DNA of 64,000 nt from Cricetomys ansorgei (Eukaryota; Chordata; Mammalia; Rodentia; Nesomyidae), in assembly GCA_026225945.1 (NCBI GenBank), contig JAMJFZ010000107.1, forward strand, positions 44,196,501-44,260,500, read 5' to 3'. A model generated the notes under the pieces. The model saw only the letters and a program-made list of their open reading frames with translations, was not told the origin of the DNA and ran no database searches. Below, piece by piece: positions 24,301 to 39,150 of the stretch; position 1 is the stretch's first letter; each line of letters opens with the position of its first letter. Position numbers and translations under genes: made by a program.

Positions 24301-27300
24301 GTAACATATGCTTAATCGAGACAACATGATTCTGTAAGCTCAATGGTCTTTTCCCATTTTAAATATTTAGGATTGGAGACCTTGGGCTGAAAAGTCACTG
24401 GTACAAAATAGCATACCAGTCATTCTAACAGTGTATCCACAAACTACTTCACCAGTTAGCCATGTAAGTGTTCTACATCTCATAACTTGGTTAAACGTCG
24501 AAAGTTAGGAGAGATTTCCTAAATTACACAACCTGGGCACAGAAAAACCAGAACCCATGTGCTATGAAAGTTTATTTTTAGTTGTGTTTAAAATCATTGT
24601 TCTTGTGTACTGTTGGAAAAGGAGTCTGCCTAGGTCTTGGCATTTTGTATTGTCTGCAGGTGTTGGATTTATATTGGGGGGGCGTTGTTTAATTGCTTAT
24701 GATCTGCACGTGGAATCAGTAGAATGCCTAAGGAGTTCTGAATCAATAAAAACACCTGAGCTCAGACGCTCAGTGTTCTACTGTGGAGTTAGCGCTTGCT
24801 CTGATGGCGGTTCCCTTTGCTGAGGTCTGGCAGGAATTTACACCTACGAAAAATGCCTCCTTGTCTCCTTGCTGAACCCCCACAGCAGCCTTACTGCTAC
24901 ACCTATGACTTGACCAAAGACCTCCAGTAACCACATTTAGGAACACCAAGGTGCTGCTGCCATCTACTTGGGAGGGAGATCTTTACCAACCCAGCATTTG
25001 TTAAGGGGAAGTTACACACTGTCTGAATTTTGCCAATGCTTGACCATGATGGAGGGGTTGAAATGAGGAGCTTGGCTAAAGGCAGGAAAGCACATTGGGT
25101 GACTCAATCCCAGTAAGATAAAGAAGAAAAGCCTGTAACTGAAGAGAACTCAACACCATTCCATTCCACCATAACCACTACAAGCTACTGGACACCACCG
25201 CATCTCCCTACGTTGCACAGACTACACTTATACTAAAGTAAAACAACATATTGGTATTGTATTAATAACAGGACAGCTACCTTTAACTGTGAATGCAGTT
25301 GTTAACATTAAAATCCAGAGTGCTCAGTTATAAGACAGTTATAAAAGTTTATAACAGATTAAAAGTGGCAATTTAAGGAAAACCCCTTTGGGAAAGAAAG
25401 TCATCGTATTCTTTGTTAGAATGCAGTTCTCAATACTGACCTAACAGACAATTTTGAGAACTACTGCATGGTTCATCTTCATCTTCAGCAACATTTCATG
25501 CTGTTTGTAGTATCTTGGATTTTGCTAGGAATAATTTAAACTTCAGAGTACACACATCTACCTGCTTTAATTCATGCAACATGAATTGCTACTAGGTACT
25601 AGGCATGGTACCAGTACTCAAGGAACTAAGAAGAGAAAAACAGGGTCTCCTGGGAAAATAATTAAGTGAAAATTTTAATTAATTCACCAGAACAACAGGA
25701 CAAACAACTGCTTGAGAAGTATAATACAATATTTTAACTACTAGGTACATTTAACAGCTCTCTCATATAAAGTCTTATCTGAGGTTTAAGGATTCCTACT
25801 TGAATTTCATGGGGCAATACGTCATCACATGACCTTACAATATAATCACAGCATGGCTCCATCTTGTGAGAAACAAACGAGTGAGAAAAGGCACTGGAAG
25901 TTCAGAACAGTAAGTGGTTGCTATTTGCTCCACTGTTAATATTTTCTAATTTGTACAAAAGAAACATCTCTACAGATATGAACTGCATCACACTATTTTT
26001 TAAAAAGCACTGTTTCATAAAGGGTTAACAGTCTTATCAACACAACTTAAGAAATCTCAGGAATGTAAAAGCCAAAAGGCAAAAGTTAAAGAGTGACTTA
26101 AGGGTTTCCCTAAGCCGACTAACAACCGCTTAGAGCATTTGTATGGGAAAGTATGTTTCAGTATGAAGACAAAGCACCATTCAGTGAGGGAAATGTCAGT
26201 TGAAACAACCACTCCTGTGCCAGCCTTCCAAGCTCCTTGCTAAAGAAGGAATGGAATGAACTCGGGCCTGCTCCTTCTCCGACAGCCCAGGTCACTGTCA
26301 GCACACACAGAGCTCCTGCCAAAGCAGCCAGTTGTCTCAGGAGTCCTAGAATGCACAAGTTGGAAGGGAAGAGATCAGAGCAGAAGGGAAGAGATCTGAG
26401 CAAGAGGAGATTGGAGCAGAGAGGAGCAGGCTTTTCTTTCTCTGAGCTTGCTTGGGCCCCTACAAAACAAAATTTAAATGCAGAAAAGGACTGGCAACCG
26501 ATTTTCTTACAATAAAACCTAAGATCCATATGCAATTCAGCTGAGCAGAAAGTAAGGCATGTTCCAGGTGAGCCGAATACCAACCAAGCAAATAAAAATT
26601 CCATTTGCTTTTTGCCATGTGTGGTAACGGGCCTGTATCAACTCCCACATTCGCCACCCACTCCCAAGTAGTGGTTTTCTTTTTTTGGCCATAATTTCTG
26701 ACGAAATGTGTGGTGGAAAAATTTTTTAAATGAAATTTTACTTTAATAAAGCAATTTTTCAATTAAAAATATTCAGTTACTTACATATTAAAAAGGAATA
26801 ACTTACAGGAACTATTCACATATTGTTAATTCCAAGATACCCATTTTTTTTTTTGCTGCCAAATCCCAGATCTATAAGAATTCAAAAACTTTTAGGTCAA
26901 TCTAACCTAGCCATGTACTGCTTCACGCACATGGTTGGTTACTTAAGACAAACCTTGACCGTCACATTTTATCCTAGCAAACACCTGAGCTTACCTCAAC
27001 TATTTCTAAATAATGATCTCAACTCACTGTTAGGTTTGATGACAACAAACCTAGGACTCTTTGTTAAAACAAAGGTTACGAATGCGGTTGTTGTCAGGAT
27101 CCTCTATGTGTTTTATAATCTCACATTTTTTCTTAGGAACGCGACATTATTTACATAACTGAAGATTTCTAATTTGATATTTTAATGACAAAAGATGGTG
27201 TACTAATGGATTTTAAAATAAGTAATCAGGAGCATGCAAAACAGACTCACAACATCAGGACCAAGATCTGTGAGCAGGGACTGCAGTGCACAGGTGCGGG

Positions 27301-27385
27301 TTCTCTAATGGACACTATTTTAAGCAAATTGAAGCAAAAAAAAAAAACCGAAGCTCTCACAGTGAACTCAGTTAAAGAGAGGAAA

Positions 27386-27523
27386 GGCTTTAATCCCAGC
27401 ATTCCGGAGGCACAGGCAGGTGGATCTGTTTGAGTTCGAGGCCAGCCTGGCCTATAGAGTGAGTTCCAGGACAGCGAGAGTTACAACAGAGAAACTGTCT
27501 TGGGAAAAAAAAAAAAAAAAAAA
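27386..27523 (+). mobile_element. B1 SINE, 5'-truncated
   Basis: A plus-strand B1 beginning at ctttaatcccagc, with gagttcgaggccagcctgg, the gagttacaacagagaaac variant and a poly-A tail of about 19 bases ending at 27523. Confidence 0.9.
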
Positions 27524-27627
27524 GGAGGGAGAGAGAATGAGAGAGAAGAGACTGTTGCTTCATCAGTTAGTCTTAGAGACTAATACAATTCTTAAGACCT
27601 GAAGATACAATTTAAGAACAGATCTGT

Positions 27628-27826
27628 GGGGCCTGGGAGGTGGCTCAATCAGTAAAGAGCTTGCCACGTGTGCAGGAGGACCTGGGTTCAGATCCCCAAC
27701 AGCCACATAAAAAGCCATGTACAACAGCATGTGCCTGAAGGGTAGAGGGAGGAGGATTCCTGGGGCTTGCGGACTAGCTAGTCTTGCTCATCCAGTGAGT
27801 TCAAGGCTCAGTGAGAGGCCCTGACT
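27628..27826 (+). mobile_element. B4-type (ID-B1 chimeric) SINE
   Basis: Contains ggcctgggaggtggctcaat, gaggacctgggttcagatcc, cccaacagccacataaaaag and ttcctggggcttgcggac, the same family as the element at 2905. It lacks an extended tail. Confidence 0.65.
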
Positions 27827-27896
27827 TAATCACATACCATTACCCAAGAGTACTATTTGACTATTTCAGAACTGAAGAAGAAAATAGTTTCAGCGT

Positions 27897-27995
27897 CAAC
27901 CAGACTGGCCTCGAGCTCAAAATCCCCCTGCTTCAGCCTCTTAAGTGATGGATTACAAACATATTACAGGTATTTGCCTCCACACTGAGCCTTAA
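27897..27995 (-). mobile_element. Probable B1-related fragment
   Basis: Contains accagactggcctcgagctc, tgcttcagcctcttaag and acaggtatttgcctcc, matching the inner part of an antisense B1-type SINE. Confidence 0.35.
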
Positions 27996-28359
27996 TGCCC
28001 AACCCCTGTACTTACTTGTAAGGATATTAACTTCCTAGAGAGAAAACTAGCTAAAGCAAGCACATTATTATGAAAACAGTGTTTGAAACAGAGCTAATGG
28101 AATCACTTGTAAGGAATGTTAATGTCCAACTTTTTGACATTGTGTCATGATCTACAAATGACCCTAGCCCTGAGACACATGTGGCCTGCTGACCACAGGC
28201 TGAATGTGTTTAAAAGGCCAGGTGATATTTAAATACTAGTAGTTACTAAATTTTAAAAAGCATGTGTGCGTGTAAGTGTGTGGGCGTGTAAGTGCAGCCT
28301 GAATATACAGAGGCCAGCAGTCTATACTGAGTGTCTTCCTCTACTGACCACCACCACCT

Positions 28360-28580
28360 TTTATAAAGATTTATTTATTTTTATTTGTACGTGTGAGCGC
28401 TTCTACGGTTGCATGTATACGAATGCCTCGTACCTGCAGAGACTAAGAGAGGATGACGTCACAACTCAGCACTGGGGATTACAGGCACTGTCACCATATC
28501 CCACTTTCTACATGGGTGCTGGGGACTCCTACGAAGTTCCTCATTCCAATGTGATAAGCATTTGCCCCCAAGCCCGCCCT
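28360..28580 (-). mobile_element. B3/B4-like SINE, diverged
   Basis: Contains aagatttatttatttttatt, tgtacgtgtgagcgc and catgggtgctggggactcc on the plus strand, which recalls the 3' half of antisense rodent SINEs. Confidence 0.45.
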
Positions 28581-31500
28581 CAGGAATAGTGAATTACAAA
28601 GACGAGAAGCCACTGCGCTCCTGAAGCTCTGAACAGAAAGACTCAGCAGAGAAAAAGAGTTTCAGGATAATGTTAGTTTAAGCAACCTGTGAATGTGACG
28701 TGTGCACAGGGTACATCAGTGTTGACAGAACAAAGGCTAAGTGTTCCCCAGCCCCAATAAAATACAGAGCTCGTTTTGGTAAGACATAATAAAAGTCTCA
28801 CTTCAAATATGAAATGAAAATAAAAGCTACGGGACATCACATAACAAATGCCTGCAGACCCAGAAGGAACGTCGGGCCAGGATCGACTCTGCCTCCAATG
28901 CTCTCGTTTCTATTTACATTCATCAAATTTAGTCACTGCTAATTTCCAAATCAACCAAGTGCATTAAACTCAGCCCTAAGGTAAACATTTTATCCCTGTG
29001 CAATATTTAATTCTTAAGTCGCCAAGTGAAGTTATTAGCATCATATAAGGGAGGCATCCCTTTATAGGATCCTTTTAGAAGAGCTGGAAGAAAACCCGGG
29101 TTGCTGTGAATGCAGGAATCTGAATCACAGCTCCTTCCACATACTACTGCCTTACCTTCTGCTACTAAAACTGTGCTCACTTCTAACATGCCTTTTACGA
29201 ATTTTAATTTACGAAGACGACTTTTCAGAAATTAAAAATGTTTCTAAGAAGAATTTGCTTTCAATTTTTTTTAAAGTAGTTAAGACAGCAATCTTACTTA
29301 TAAGGTTTATATCCAAAGGAAAATCTACTGCCAAAGAGGTAAATTGATTTGGTACACCGTTCAAACCGAAAGGAGTCAGGAGGCACACGGAACACTGTAT
29401 CTTGTCATCAGTGGGGACAGATTATCTCACAGCCTCTGGAGGAGTCAGAGGTAAAACTCAGATTAGGACAAAAACTATCAATGGACCTTCAGGGACAATA
29501 GGACAGGCAGCAGCGCGGAGGGGGCACTGGCCCCCAAACACACTGAATAGACAAGCTGGCTCTGGAGCTGCCTGGCTGTGATGTAGGTGGGGGTGGGGGG
29601 GAAGAGATACCACGGAGAGACAGATGAGCAGTGCGGCCCAGGAACTGACTGGGGTATCCTGCCTGGCCTTATCTCAGACAGGAGCCGCAGGACTCCGTCT
29701 AGTACTAACCTCATGCCAAACTAGCAGTCATTCAAGCAGGCCTGTACAATGAAGCTACTCCTCGTCGTCAGAAAGCATCTTCACACAGCTGTCTCTTCGC
29801 TCAGCTCACTGGAGTCCCAGCTTTTAACTCCTCCCTAGAAGCCTTCTCTGCCCACTCATTCTATATGGGCAAGGACCACTGTGCACCACCACCACATTTC
29901 TCTGTTTACTTTCCCCACAGCACTTCTGAGCTGGGGAAAGGAGTGGGGGCAAGACACATGGCACGTGCAAGAAAGCAGCATGGTTAACTTGTTGCTTCTC
30001 CAGAAAGCAAGCTTCAAAAGACCTCAGCATGGTCTACCTCGTACACTGAAGTCCTCAGGACTCTGAATAAATTCTGGCAGGAGGAAGGTGTCAATTGAAT
30101 GCTAAGCACTCAGAATGGAAAGCCAGAGGAACTCTTCCTTTACGCCTTCCTCCATTTACAATTTTGCCTTCATGAAATTCCCCCTTCTCTTCACTTCAGA
30201 AAGGCACTGGTAGCACCTCTAATGCCATGGTCTCTCATGTATGGAAGGAAGGAAGAAGGCTGGACTCATACATGCGCACTGCTAATGAACAGCTCATGGG
30301 AACAGGACACATTCTTAACACACATCCCATTCTCCTTTCCACACAGCCCCCTAACAGGGCTTTGGGCTAATTCAATAAACAAGTTATTGTCTTCCTGGTA
30401 TAGAAGTCACCAAGGGTCACCGGCTTTTAGTCTCTGTTTTTCATTCTTTCTACTCTCTGCAGCTACTCATTTTGGGAAGAATCAGATAGCCATGGAGGGG
30501 TGGGGAGAGCTGAAAATGGTTAGATTCTCTCAGTAGCATCCCTAAAATTTTCACAAACAAAAAGAAATTAAGCATATAATCATAAAATATTGCATAAAAT
30601 ATAAGAAAACAGAGGTTTCCAGTTTTTTTTAAATAGTGACAGCATAATGGCTACTTCATTAAATTCCACTGAGATAATACATAAGAGATTCCATGACTCA
30701 CTTATGCAAGTAAGTGAACAAGAAAATTAAAAGCCTAGCTAGAACTGTTAAAGTGTGTGCTACCTCCTTGAGGAAGACAGACTCTGTTGACTGTATTAAG
30801 TTTGTAAGAAGCCCCCCTTTACATAGGAATCTACCTGCTCATTCAATTGGATGATTATGCATTGTGTACTTGGCAATCTTCAGCTATATAATCTAGATTT
30901 CTCCCCAACTGTAAGTATACCAAACGACAGCCTGAGGCTCTACGGAACAGTTCACATATGCTTGCTGTCTGAAACCTTGTGTAGGAGGACAAGGTTAGCT
31001 GTGCGAGAGAGCATGCTTGTATCAATTTCCTGTTGGCGCTCATACAAGACTCACTACTGTTATTGGGCTTCATCTCTAGAAGAATGTGCCTTCTGCACCG
31101 GAACACTGCAAAGCAGAAGAGTGGAGCTGACATTCAACAGAATGAAACACCTTTCACACTTCTTCAGGAAGCCCGAAACAATCACCACGTGTTTTCCACA
31201 GCAATCAATATCCTTGCACAAGTGAAGGGCCAGATGTTAATCGTTAACTTTGGAGTAACAGGAGAGAGACAACAGCATTAATAGCAGAACAGAGACACAT
31301 TCAGGCAAACAATATGAACAAGGTAACAATTCAACAGCATTGTAACAACTGAAAACAAAGCGGTGACCTCTTATTAAACACAGCCCTGGCTTTGATTTGC
31401 TCTTCGGCCTTTGGTTTTTGACTAGCTGGAAAGGTCAATCTCTTCCCACTTTGCCAACTCCTTTTATATCCAAAACCACGCCATGAATTCGGGAATTAAG

Positions 31501-33304
31501 TAGCCAATTCCCCTTGTGTATGAAGCGCAGTATCTAAAAGGAAAAAAAGTCAACCAATGCCCTCTATAATCCCTTGGGCAAGAAGGCGACCCACACAGCA
31601 CAGACTCAAAGCCAAGATGACAGCTATAACCAAGGGGCACATTCCTCTCTTATCTGTCATCCCTTTGATGTACCTCACCTTGCTTTCATTAAGGAAGGGC
31701 ACTCCAAGGGCATTGAACCTCCATCAAACAAAGCAATCCAAAAAAAGGCGGGGGGGGGGGGCACAAACCCTAAATTTCATGAAGGAATAAGCTGCAATGG
31801 GGTATTATTATCTGTGTCCTTAAATATTATCTCTCAGAGCAGAGAGCAGTCAGAACTGCAATCAGAGAAGGGTAGTGAGCATTATTGTGAAAGAGCAATT
31901 TATAGTCTGTACTCTGGTATTTGTTAGAACATAAAGTAGAAGGACTAGAAATTCCTATTTCAACTGAGAAATTTTCATTCTTAAATTCACAGATTTTACA
32001 ATAATAATAACAACAACAATAAACCCAGCCTGTAATAGCTTTAGTCCTCATTTATCCTCTAATATGGATCATGCAATCAACACATTTTTCTCTGGTTAAC
32101 TTTTCCTTTGGGAATATTACTAGAACTTCTTGGAATATTTATTGAGTGAGTTTTAATATATTTTAACCTGTTTAGCACTTTCCACACATGGAATTCTCTA
32201 CCTGCAATATAACTCTTCTATAAGCCAACATACATTCTTCGGCTACTGTAACAGATAAGGCTTTTTATTAATTCCCATCCAAGACTTTTTCCCTTCAACT
32301 GACTTTAGAAGTACTATCCTCTACTGACAAAGAAAATACTGGCAGTATTATCAGTATCAGTTCTATTTGGTAGGTTGCACCATAATGCACCAAGATTTAT
32401 TCCTGCATTTGAGGTAACGGACAATTTCTAAATACCCTACCTGGGAATCTACTATAAGGAATTGTTCCCTTTAAATTCTGTTAAATTCTGTAATGTTACA
32501 AACAATCAAACAAAACCTACCTAAATAAATGCACAGGCCTTAGAGCCCTATGCTGCCTGACCCGTGAGTCACTTATGACAATCCCCAAAGTGAGAACACA
32601 AATACCCAACAGGAGCTAGCATTTGAAAATACAGCCCTGGAGAGCTATAATCAACCAAGCTCCCTCTGGCTTCAGTGACAGACAACCACTGTCTGGTTTG
32701 GGAAAGTAATGGATTCCTTCCTTACTTAGTAGATGAGCCCCAAGACAGGAAGCTTATGTAGCTACCTTAACCATCTGTTCATGTGGTTCTCCACCCAAAT
32801 TCTGTAGGGATCTCTTGATACACACACTCCCTCACAGCTTAATGTTACTGGGGAGCTATGTTCTACAGTGCAGTTTTTGTGAATTACGAGAATTACATAA
32901 AAATGCAATATGAAGCTAAGAATAAAATACTTCTGAGTTTCTGACCATGTGCTCCTTTTCCCAAGGGGTCACTACCACTTTGGCTCATTTAAACCTGTAA
33001 GGTAGCCTACAACATCTGGGCCCTGTCCGTCTCAGTACACCACTCTGCCTTAACTACAAATACCATGTTTATTTAATTCCTGAACCCACTGTCTAAATCA
33101 CAACTTTTGATTATTTGTCCTTTTTCAACTGCTGTGTACTCCTGTTGTGTTTTGAACAGAACCCTTTGTTTCCACATGCTTCACTCAATCTATTCTAAGT
33201 CGTGGGGAGAGGTGTGTCAACATATGAGCATAGGGGTGTATGCAATGCCTATTCCTATGCATGGGAACCAGAGTTCAATCTGGGGTGCTGCTCCTCATCT
33301 ATCA

Positions 33305-33500
33305 CAGGTTTTTTTGTTTGTTGTGGCTTTGTTTTGTTTTTGAGACAAGGCCTCTCTCTGGCTGGGAGCTATCCAATTAGGGGAAGCCCCAGTGACAGAC
33401 CTGTCATATCTCCCACTGCTCCGGTTAGAAGACTCAGCCAGCTGTTCTGGGGTTGCAATTCAGATCCAAGGACTCTATGAACTGAGCTATTACCCAGTGT
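33305..33500 (-). mobile_element. Probable old B4-like SINE
   Basis: Contains a TTTG-rich start, ttttgagacaaggcctctct and tatgaactgagctattaccc. The layout recalls an antisense rodent SINE but is strongly diverged. Confidence 0.35.
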
Positions 33501-33693
33501 TTTCTAACTTTTCAACCTGAGGTAAGAGCTAGCAACTGCTTGTTACTAGAACACAAATCTGATCATCTCAAATCATCCCATGTAGGCCTCTGTCACTGAA
33601 TCACTGTTGCTTATTCTATATGTGTAGACAGAGAAAGGGGGTTATTTTATAATGATCACTTAAAGAAGCAAAGAAGAATGTACAGTTTGGGTG

Positions 33694-33846
33694 TTTTGTT
33701 TGTTTGTTTTTCGAGACAGGGTTTCTCTGTTGTAACTCTGGCTGTCCTGGAACTCACTCTGTAGACCAGGCTGGCCTTGAACCCACAAAGATCCACCTGC
33801 CTCTGCCTCGAGTGCTGGGAGAGGCATGTGCTACCACCTCCTGGCC
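33694..33846 (-). mobile_element. B1 SINE, near full length
   Basis: The (TTTG)n tail is followed by tcgagacagggtttctctg, tgtagaccaggctggcc and a shortened gagtgctggga block, reading as an antisense B1. It shares the gttgtaactctggctg variant of the local B1 group and has a small deletion in the gggattaaaggc region. Confidence 0.9.
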
Positions 33847-36800
33847 CAGTTTAAGTTCTAAAAGTCATTTTTTTACAAATAAAACAGTCCCCTGACAACT
33901 AAGACTGTATATTCTTCTTAAATGTGATGTTATAGAGCAAGCAGTATCCAGCCAAGGAAAATGAAAAGTAAAACTTAACAGACTTCTCCACACAACCTTC
34001 ACTTGGGAGAACCAGGCACTTGGGAGACACTGACTTTTAAAAATACACTAATAACTTAATATAAAGAAATGAACCGTAGGGTGCCACTGAGACCAAAAAA
34101 AAAAAAAATCAAAGTTAAACCAGAGTATGGCCCAAAAGGTTGGTTTATTAAAAACATATTAGATTTTCAAATAAAACCCGAACTGGAGCCACAGAATTAG
34201 AACGGGCTGTTTCAATAACAGACAGTACCTTTCACTCCACTGGTACCATTTTGATTTTCGTGATGAAGTCTAAATACCCAGAGGCAACAAGAAAGCAGAG
34301 AACTGTAAGCTACTGATGTGATATTGTTTCTGGTCAGATAGGTGGTGATCTATTCTAATATCCTTACACCCACCGACCTACCTGGTAACCATATTTCCCA
34401 AAATGCAGGGTAGGTTAACAAAGAAGAAGATACACACAGACAAGAGACCAGTTTACCTGTACAAAAGTCACACCACACACATTATAAGCTGGGGGATGGT
34501 GGGGTGGGGGAGGCGCATGTGATTGCCCAAATCATATTCTTTAAGAATGTTTACAGATCAATCAGAAAAGGCTCTGTATAGACTACAAGGCGGCAGGCCT
34601 GTAAAACTAACTGGCTTCCGCCTTTTGGAAATCTTCCACAGGGTGCTGGGCTTGTAGGCGCCTTAGGAATAGTTTCCACAGTGCTGTCTTGTGGGGTTTT
34701 CTTCTAAGCTTCATGTGGTCCTCAACATTTTCCCAGCGTTCTACAATACCTTCTCCTTGTCAATGGAAAATAAAGGTCATTTTTAAAATAAAGGTAGTTC
34801 TTTCCCAATATTGTCCCGATGCTATGGAGAATCTACTCTTCAAGAAAAGAATCAACATTATGCAATCATTTTTAAATTCCCCCTTTCAAGACCTTTAAAG
34901 GGGACTTCAGAAGCCAGGCAGAGGCCCCAGCAGGAAACAAATTTGCAATTCAACAGATGTGCCCACTGAGAGATGGCAAGATGCACCTTCCGTAGCTTTG
35001 GCAATAATTTCCTTTTATTATTCCTTTGCTCCCAAGTGCTTTTCAACTCAAAGACAAGCTCCGTAGAAGTTAATAGGTCCTTAATATGTACTCTGCTGCC
35101 TGAACTGATTCCTGTTCATAAGGTAATCATGAGACCCCAGGTGCCCCTTTCATAGGGGCTTTAGCAAATCTCCTGCAGGGAGATGGCCCATGGGCAGCTC
35201 CGTTTTCTGCAGAACAGGCAGCAACCTAATCAACAGGGTTCCTAGCAAGACAATCCCTGCATTCACCAACCTTGAAGAAATGAAGTGGGAGGGAGTTCAA
35301 GCTTTATTGAGGAATGAGATTTACCTGTCACGGTGATGGTTCACCCAGTGGGAGTTGGGAAAAAACAAAAAACAAAAACAAAAAAAAACCAGCTTTCAGC
35401 TGCTGTGGATTTCCCTGGTCAGCAGCCAGCACAAAATAAACATATTTACTTAGGCTTCATTCACAACTTTCGATGTGAAACTGCACGAGCCTGGAAACAG
35501 GTAGATTTGTAAGATACATGAGCAGCAGGGACAGATGATATAGATTTCAATTGTCCGTGTTCATTTAAAGTCAGTGACACGAAAAGTACTTACCATGTAA
35601 GAACAAACAGAAAAGTCAGGCGGTGTGCCTATCCCAATTCGCGCAGAAAATCCCGCAAGCCCTGAAAATGTGGCCTCATTAAGGAAACTGAACAAACAGA
35701 ACACTGAAACCACACAGCGAGTTTACAGAGCCACAACTACTTTGCATTAACGCCTCTGGTTCCCAGAGAGAGGTGGTGGTGGTGGGGGTGGTGAATTTTT
35801 AAATTAATTACACAAGTTAACAAGTTTGGGAGCCTAAGAGACCTAGGCAGTTAACAACTTACGATTTTCAGTACGCTTCAAAATGGTGGGCCTAGACTAA
35901 ACAAATCATTTGGAAAATTGCTCGGTAAGGGACTATTTTAAGCCATCTTAGGAGAAGTCCTGTCTCACAGGTGAAGTCAACTTAGATTTACACACCAACC
36001 CCCAAAGCCACTTGAGTGGAGTACTTTCAATTCAACAAGTGTTTATTTACTCAGATTTTTACAGAAGCTACCACTGGATCGTTTTTTTTTTTTTTTTATT
36101 AGAAACAAAGTTTAGGTGTGAAATTAATTGGTGGGTTTCTTTCCCCACATCCTTTAAGACAGACCCAAAGTCGAATAATTACAAGATGAGCGCCCATCTA
36201 GCTGACACTAGCTTAACTAGGTTACCTTGGCAAGAATTCCACCACACGCCAGAAACCAGCACACACCACTATCAGCGCCTCAGAACAAAGGCATTTCTGC
36301 CACAGCAGCCCAATGGACTCTTAACGTCTTTGCTAAATGCCATCAGTACAGGGAGCAGCACCGGACGCTCTCTACAAACTCTTTTCTCACAAGGGTACGC
36401 CAACCAATCCCAGGGAATTCCATCATGGCCTCACCTGAGTGACAAGGCCTTGCTGATGGTGGCCATCATTTACTACCCTTAGGAAAGAGCAAGAAAACAA
36501 GGTATTGGGGAGCTCAAGGACTCCTTAGAAACCCCCACGCTTTGCTGGGAACCTCCAGCAAAAGGAAAAAAAAGGAAAAAAAAACGGTATTTTTCCTACT
36601 ATCTTATTTGCTTTTCAGGTTTCAGAAGCCATTTCCTCAGTTCCCAAGGACCACGTTCCACCTTCCACCATAAGCCCCTCTATTTGTACCAAGTCACTGG
36701 TTGTTACAATGCACTAAACAAAGGTATGGGAAGCCAGGGGCAATGTTGCAAGCAGGTCATCCCAGCTAGCTGCAGAGAGACAAGCCTGGACTCTGCCTTC

Positions 36801-38705
36801 TCAAAAGGCAGTGGAATGCAGTGGTAGAGTCGGGGCGGGGGGCACACGATAGTATTCAAGAGCAAGGAGTTTTTAAAAGGAGCTCCGATACCTGAGAAAT
36901 AAACTTGGTGTCTCTGAACCAACTGTAACCGATGCTAGTGACGAAGAGAGAAAAACAAATCACCTCTGACACTCCAGAAGAATCTAGGAGATTGATTTAT
37001 AGATTATAACTAATCTAAGTGAGTGACTTGATCAAACCTACCTCTCGGTCATGTATGTCAAAAATGCTGCTCATACTGGCAGTCAACAACACACTAGTCA
37101 AACTTAAGCTGACAAAACTAACCCATACGCTGCGGTTAAACCCTCTGTTTTCACTTGTGTTGTGACTCAGTGGAACCTGAAGCAGAACTAGTCGATTTGA
37201 GACGGGCTGTCTGTGTTATTTAAAACAAAGCAATACGCTACAGTTTAAAACCATCACATGAAAAAAGAATGCTCGACACTTACTCACAAGCCTGACAACC
37301 TGCTTCAATCCCAGGGGCCCAAAGAGTGGAAAGAGAGCCAACGCCCAACAAGTTGTCCTCCGACCATACAGCAACCACGGTCTACCACGTCTCTAAAATA
37401 CTCTGTTCGGGATGGGTACAAGCTTCTTTTACCAAATCAATGTATCCAAAGTATCCCAGTGGATCCCAAACTCAAATTTTCCTGGCAGAAATGCTATCGG
37501 GATGTTTGGTGAACTGCTGCAATTGCTAGAGAGCCAAGGCTTGCTTCAGCTCCCTCAGAGCACCGTTATATTTATCCTATTGCATATTTACCCCACCATG
37601 AGTGTAATGTAAGCTACATTTTGCCTAACAGGAAGTGGCATTAAAATATATCTTCAACTTATTTTTAATACATGTACGCTGAAATTTAAGCAGAAATACC
37701 AGAAGTGTGGGTTAGGATCTAGTTTAAATGGAAACATATTAAATATATTAAAAGTGGCTTGAAAATGTGTTCTAATGTGTTTTCGTGCTTTGGTGGTATT
37801 AAAAAAACCAGAAGCAAGTTGGTTGTGTAAGGCAGAAGTCTAAGCCACCAGTTATTTTCATTAAACGTTTATTTGCAAAAGCCCATTCCTTCTTCGGCAC
37901 ACTTAAGAGTGCTCTCCCCGCAACCAAAATCTCAAAGGGAAAACATCAGATATAAAGTACCCATGTCAGACTGAAACATGAGCAACAAGAACATGAAACC
38001 TGGAATCCCTTCCCACCAAGAGGCAGGGTCTGTTTTGCTACCTAGTTTTTAATCAGCTTACAAAGGAGCTGACTGAATGTGGGAGCGGTGACAACTGGGA
38101 TTCCTGATGTTGGCTTTAAGAGAAGCTGGGTGTCTTTTCTTGAGCTCTTGGGGCCACCAGGTGAACAAGCACAGCCTGGGCTGAGGACAGACTTTTTATA
38201 GAGCCGACTCCAGAAGCAGAGCCACAAGCTGCACTGCACAAACTGACTGACAGAAATGGAAGTTGTTGGAAGCTGCTTCAAAACCGTTTGTTTCCCCGAT
38301 AAAGGCTTGGGGGATGCACCTGTCCGTGACAATAGGCGTCTCAGCTCAGCTCTGGGTTTTCCTACGCTCACTCCGTCTGGGTCTTCAACTTAACCTAGCT
38401 AGACTTCGCTTCTTATGCTGTTCGACTTTTCTAAAACCCTGATGAATCTGTGTCTTCTGAAGGGTTTCCACACAGATACGGAGGAACCCCTTCCATTCTT
38501 CAGTTTCCTCTAGGGGTAACTAGATACTTACCCTAATTTTATATTCATACAGGTGAGAAGTTTGGAATTGGAGGTCCAGATAGCAAGAAAGTAGGCAAAG
38601 ATTAAATTCAAAGTGTATTCAGATATAGTCACTAAAATAAGGGCTATTAATGTATTGTTTGAGTTTGTTTTTGTTTTCATAAGTATTATGGTCCTTTAAA
38701 CAGTA

Positions 38706-38855
38706 TGGCCCTTCAAGCATGTGGTACAGGCCTGTGATCCCAGCTACTGAGGAGCCTGACACAAGAGGTTTGTATGTTCAAGACCTGCTTGAGCTACTGA
38801 GTGAGTTCAAGGTCAGATTGAGAAATCTGATGAGATTTGTCTCAAAATAAGAAGG
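38706..38855 (+). mobile_element. B1-related SINE of the composite class
   Basis: Contains caggcctgtgatcccagct, actgaggagcctgacacaag and ttgtctcaaaataag. It resembles the B1-like half of the element at 46294. Confidence 0.5.
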
Positions 38856-39026
38856 GAAAAGGAGGCTGTGGGGTACAGCTTATCCGTAGAGGCCGAGAAG
38901 GAAGAGCTCTGGTCACTTCATTTTCTCCCATTTTTCAACCAGGATTTAAAGGAGTTTGCTTCCAAGTTAACGGCATCCACCAAGAGAGATATTCAGTTAT
39001 TGTTGTGTATTTGTGTTTACCAAGGG

Positions 39027-39150
39027 GTGGGGGGAGCGTGTGGAAGTAGAGGACAACTATGAGTTGCCAATGCTCTCCTCTTCCTTTATATGGATTCAGG
39101 GGTTGAACTCAGGTCCAAGTGCCTTTACCCACTGACCCATCTTGACAGCT
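39027..39150 (-). mobile_element. B3-like SINE, diverged
   Basis: The minus strand contains gatgggtcagtgggtaaagg and cacttggacctgagttcaac, then a G-rich end on the plus strand. Confidence 0.5.

Noticed and set aside
24557..24850. Possible LTR (AATAAA followed by a GT/CT-rich stretch)
   Set aside because: I could not find TG/CA ends, a target duplication or a family match, so I left it unannotated.
26158..26604. 148-residue open frame on the minus strand
   Set aside because: Cys/Leu/Ser-rich translation without a domain, overlapped by another frame on the plus strand. Treated as chance.
36012..36482. 156-residue open frame on the plus strand
   Set aside because: Includes a poly-T-encoded Phe run and no recognisable family. 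No supporting context.
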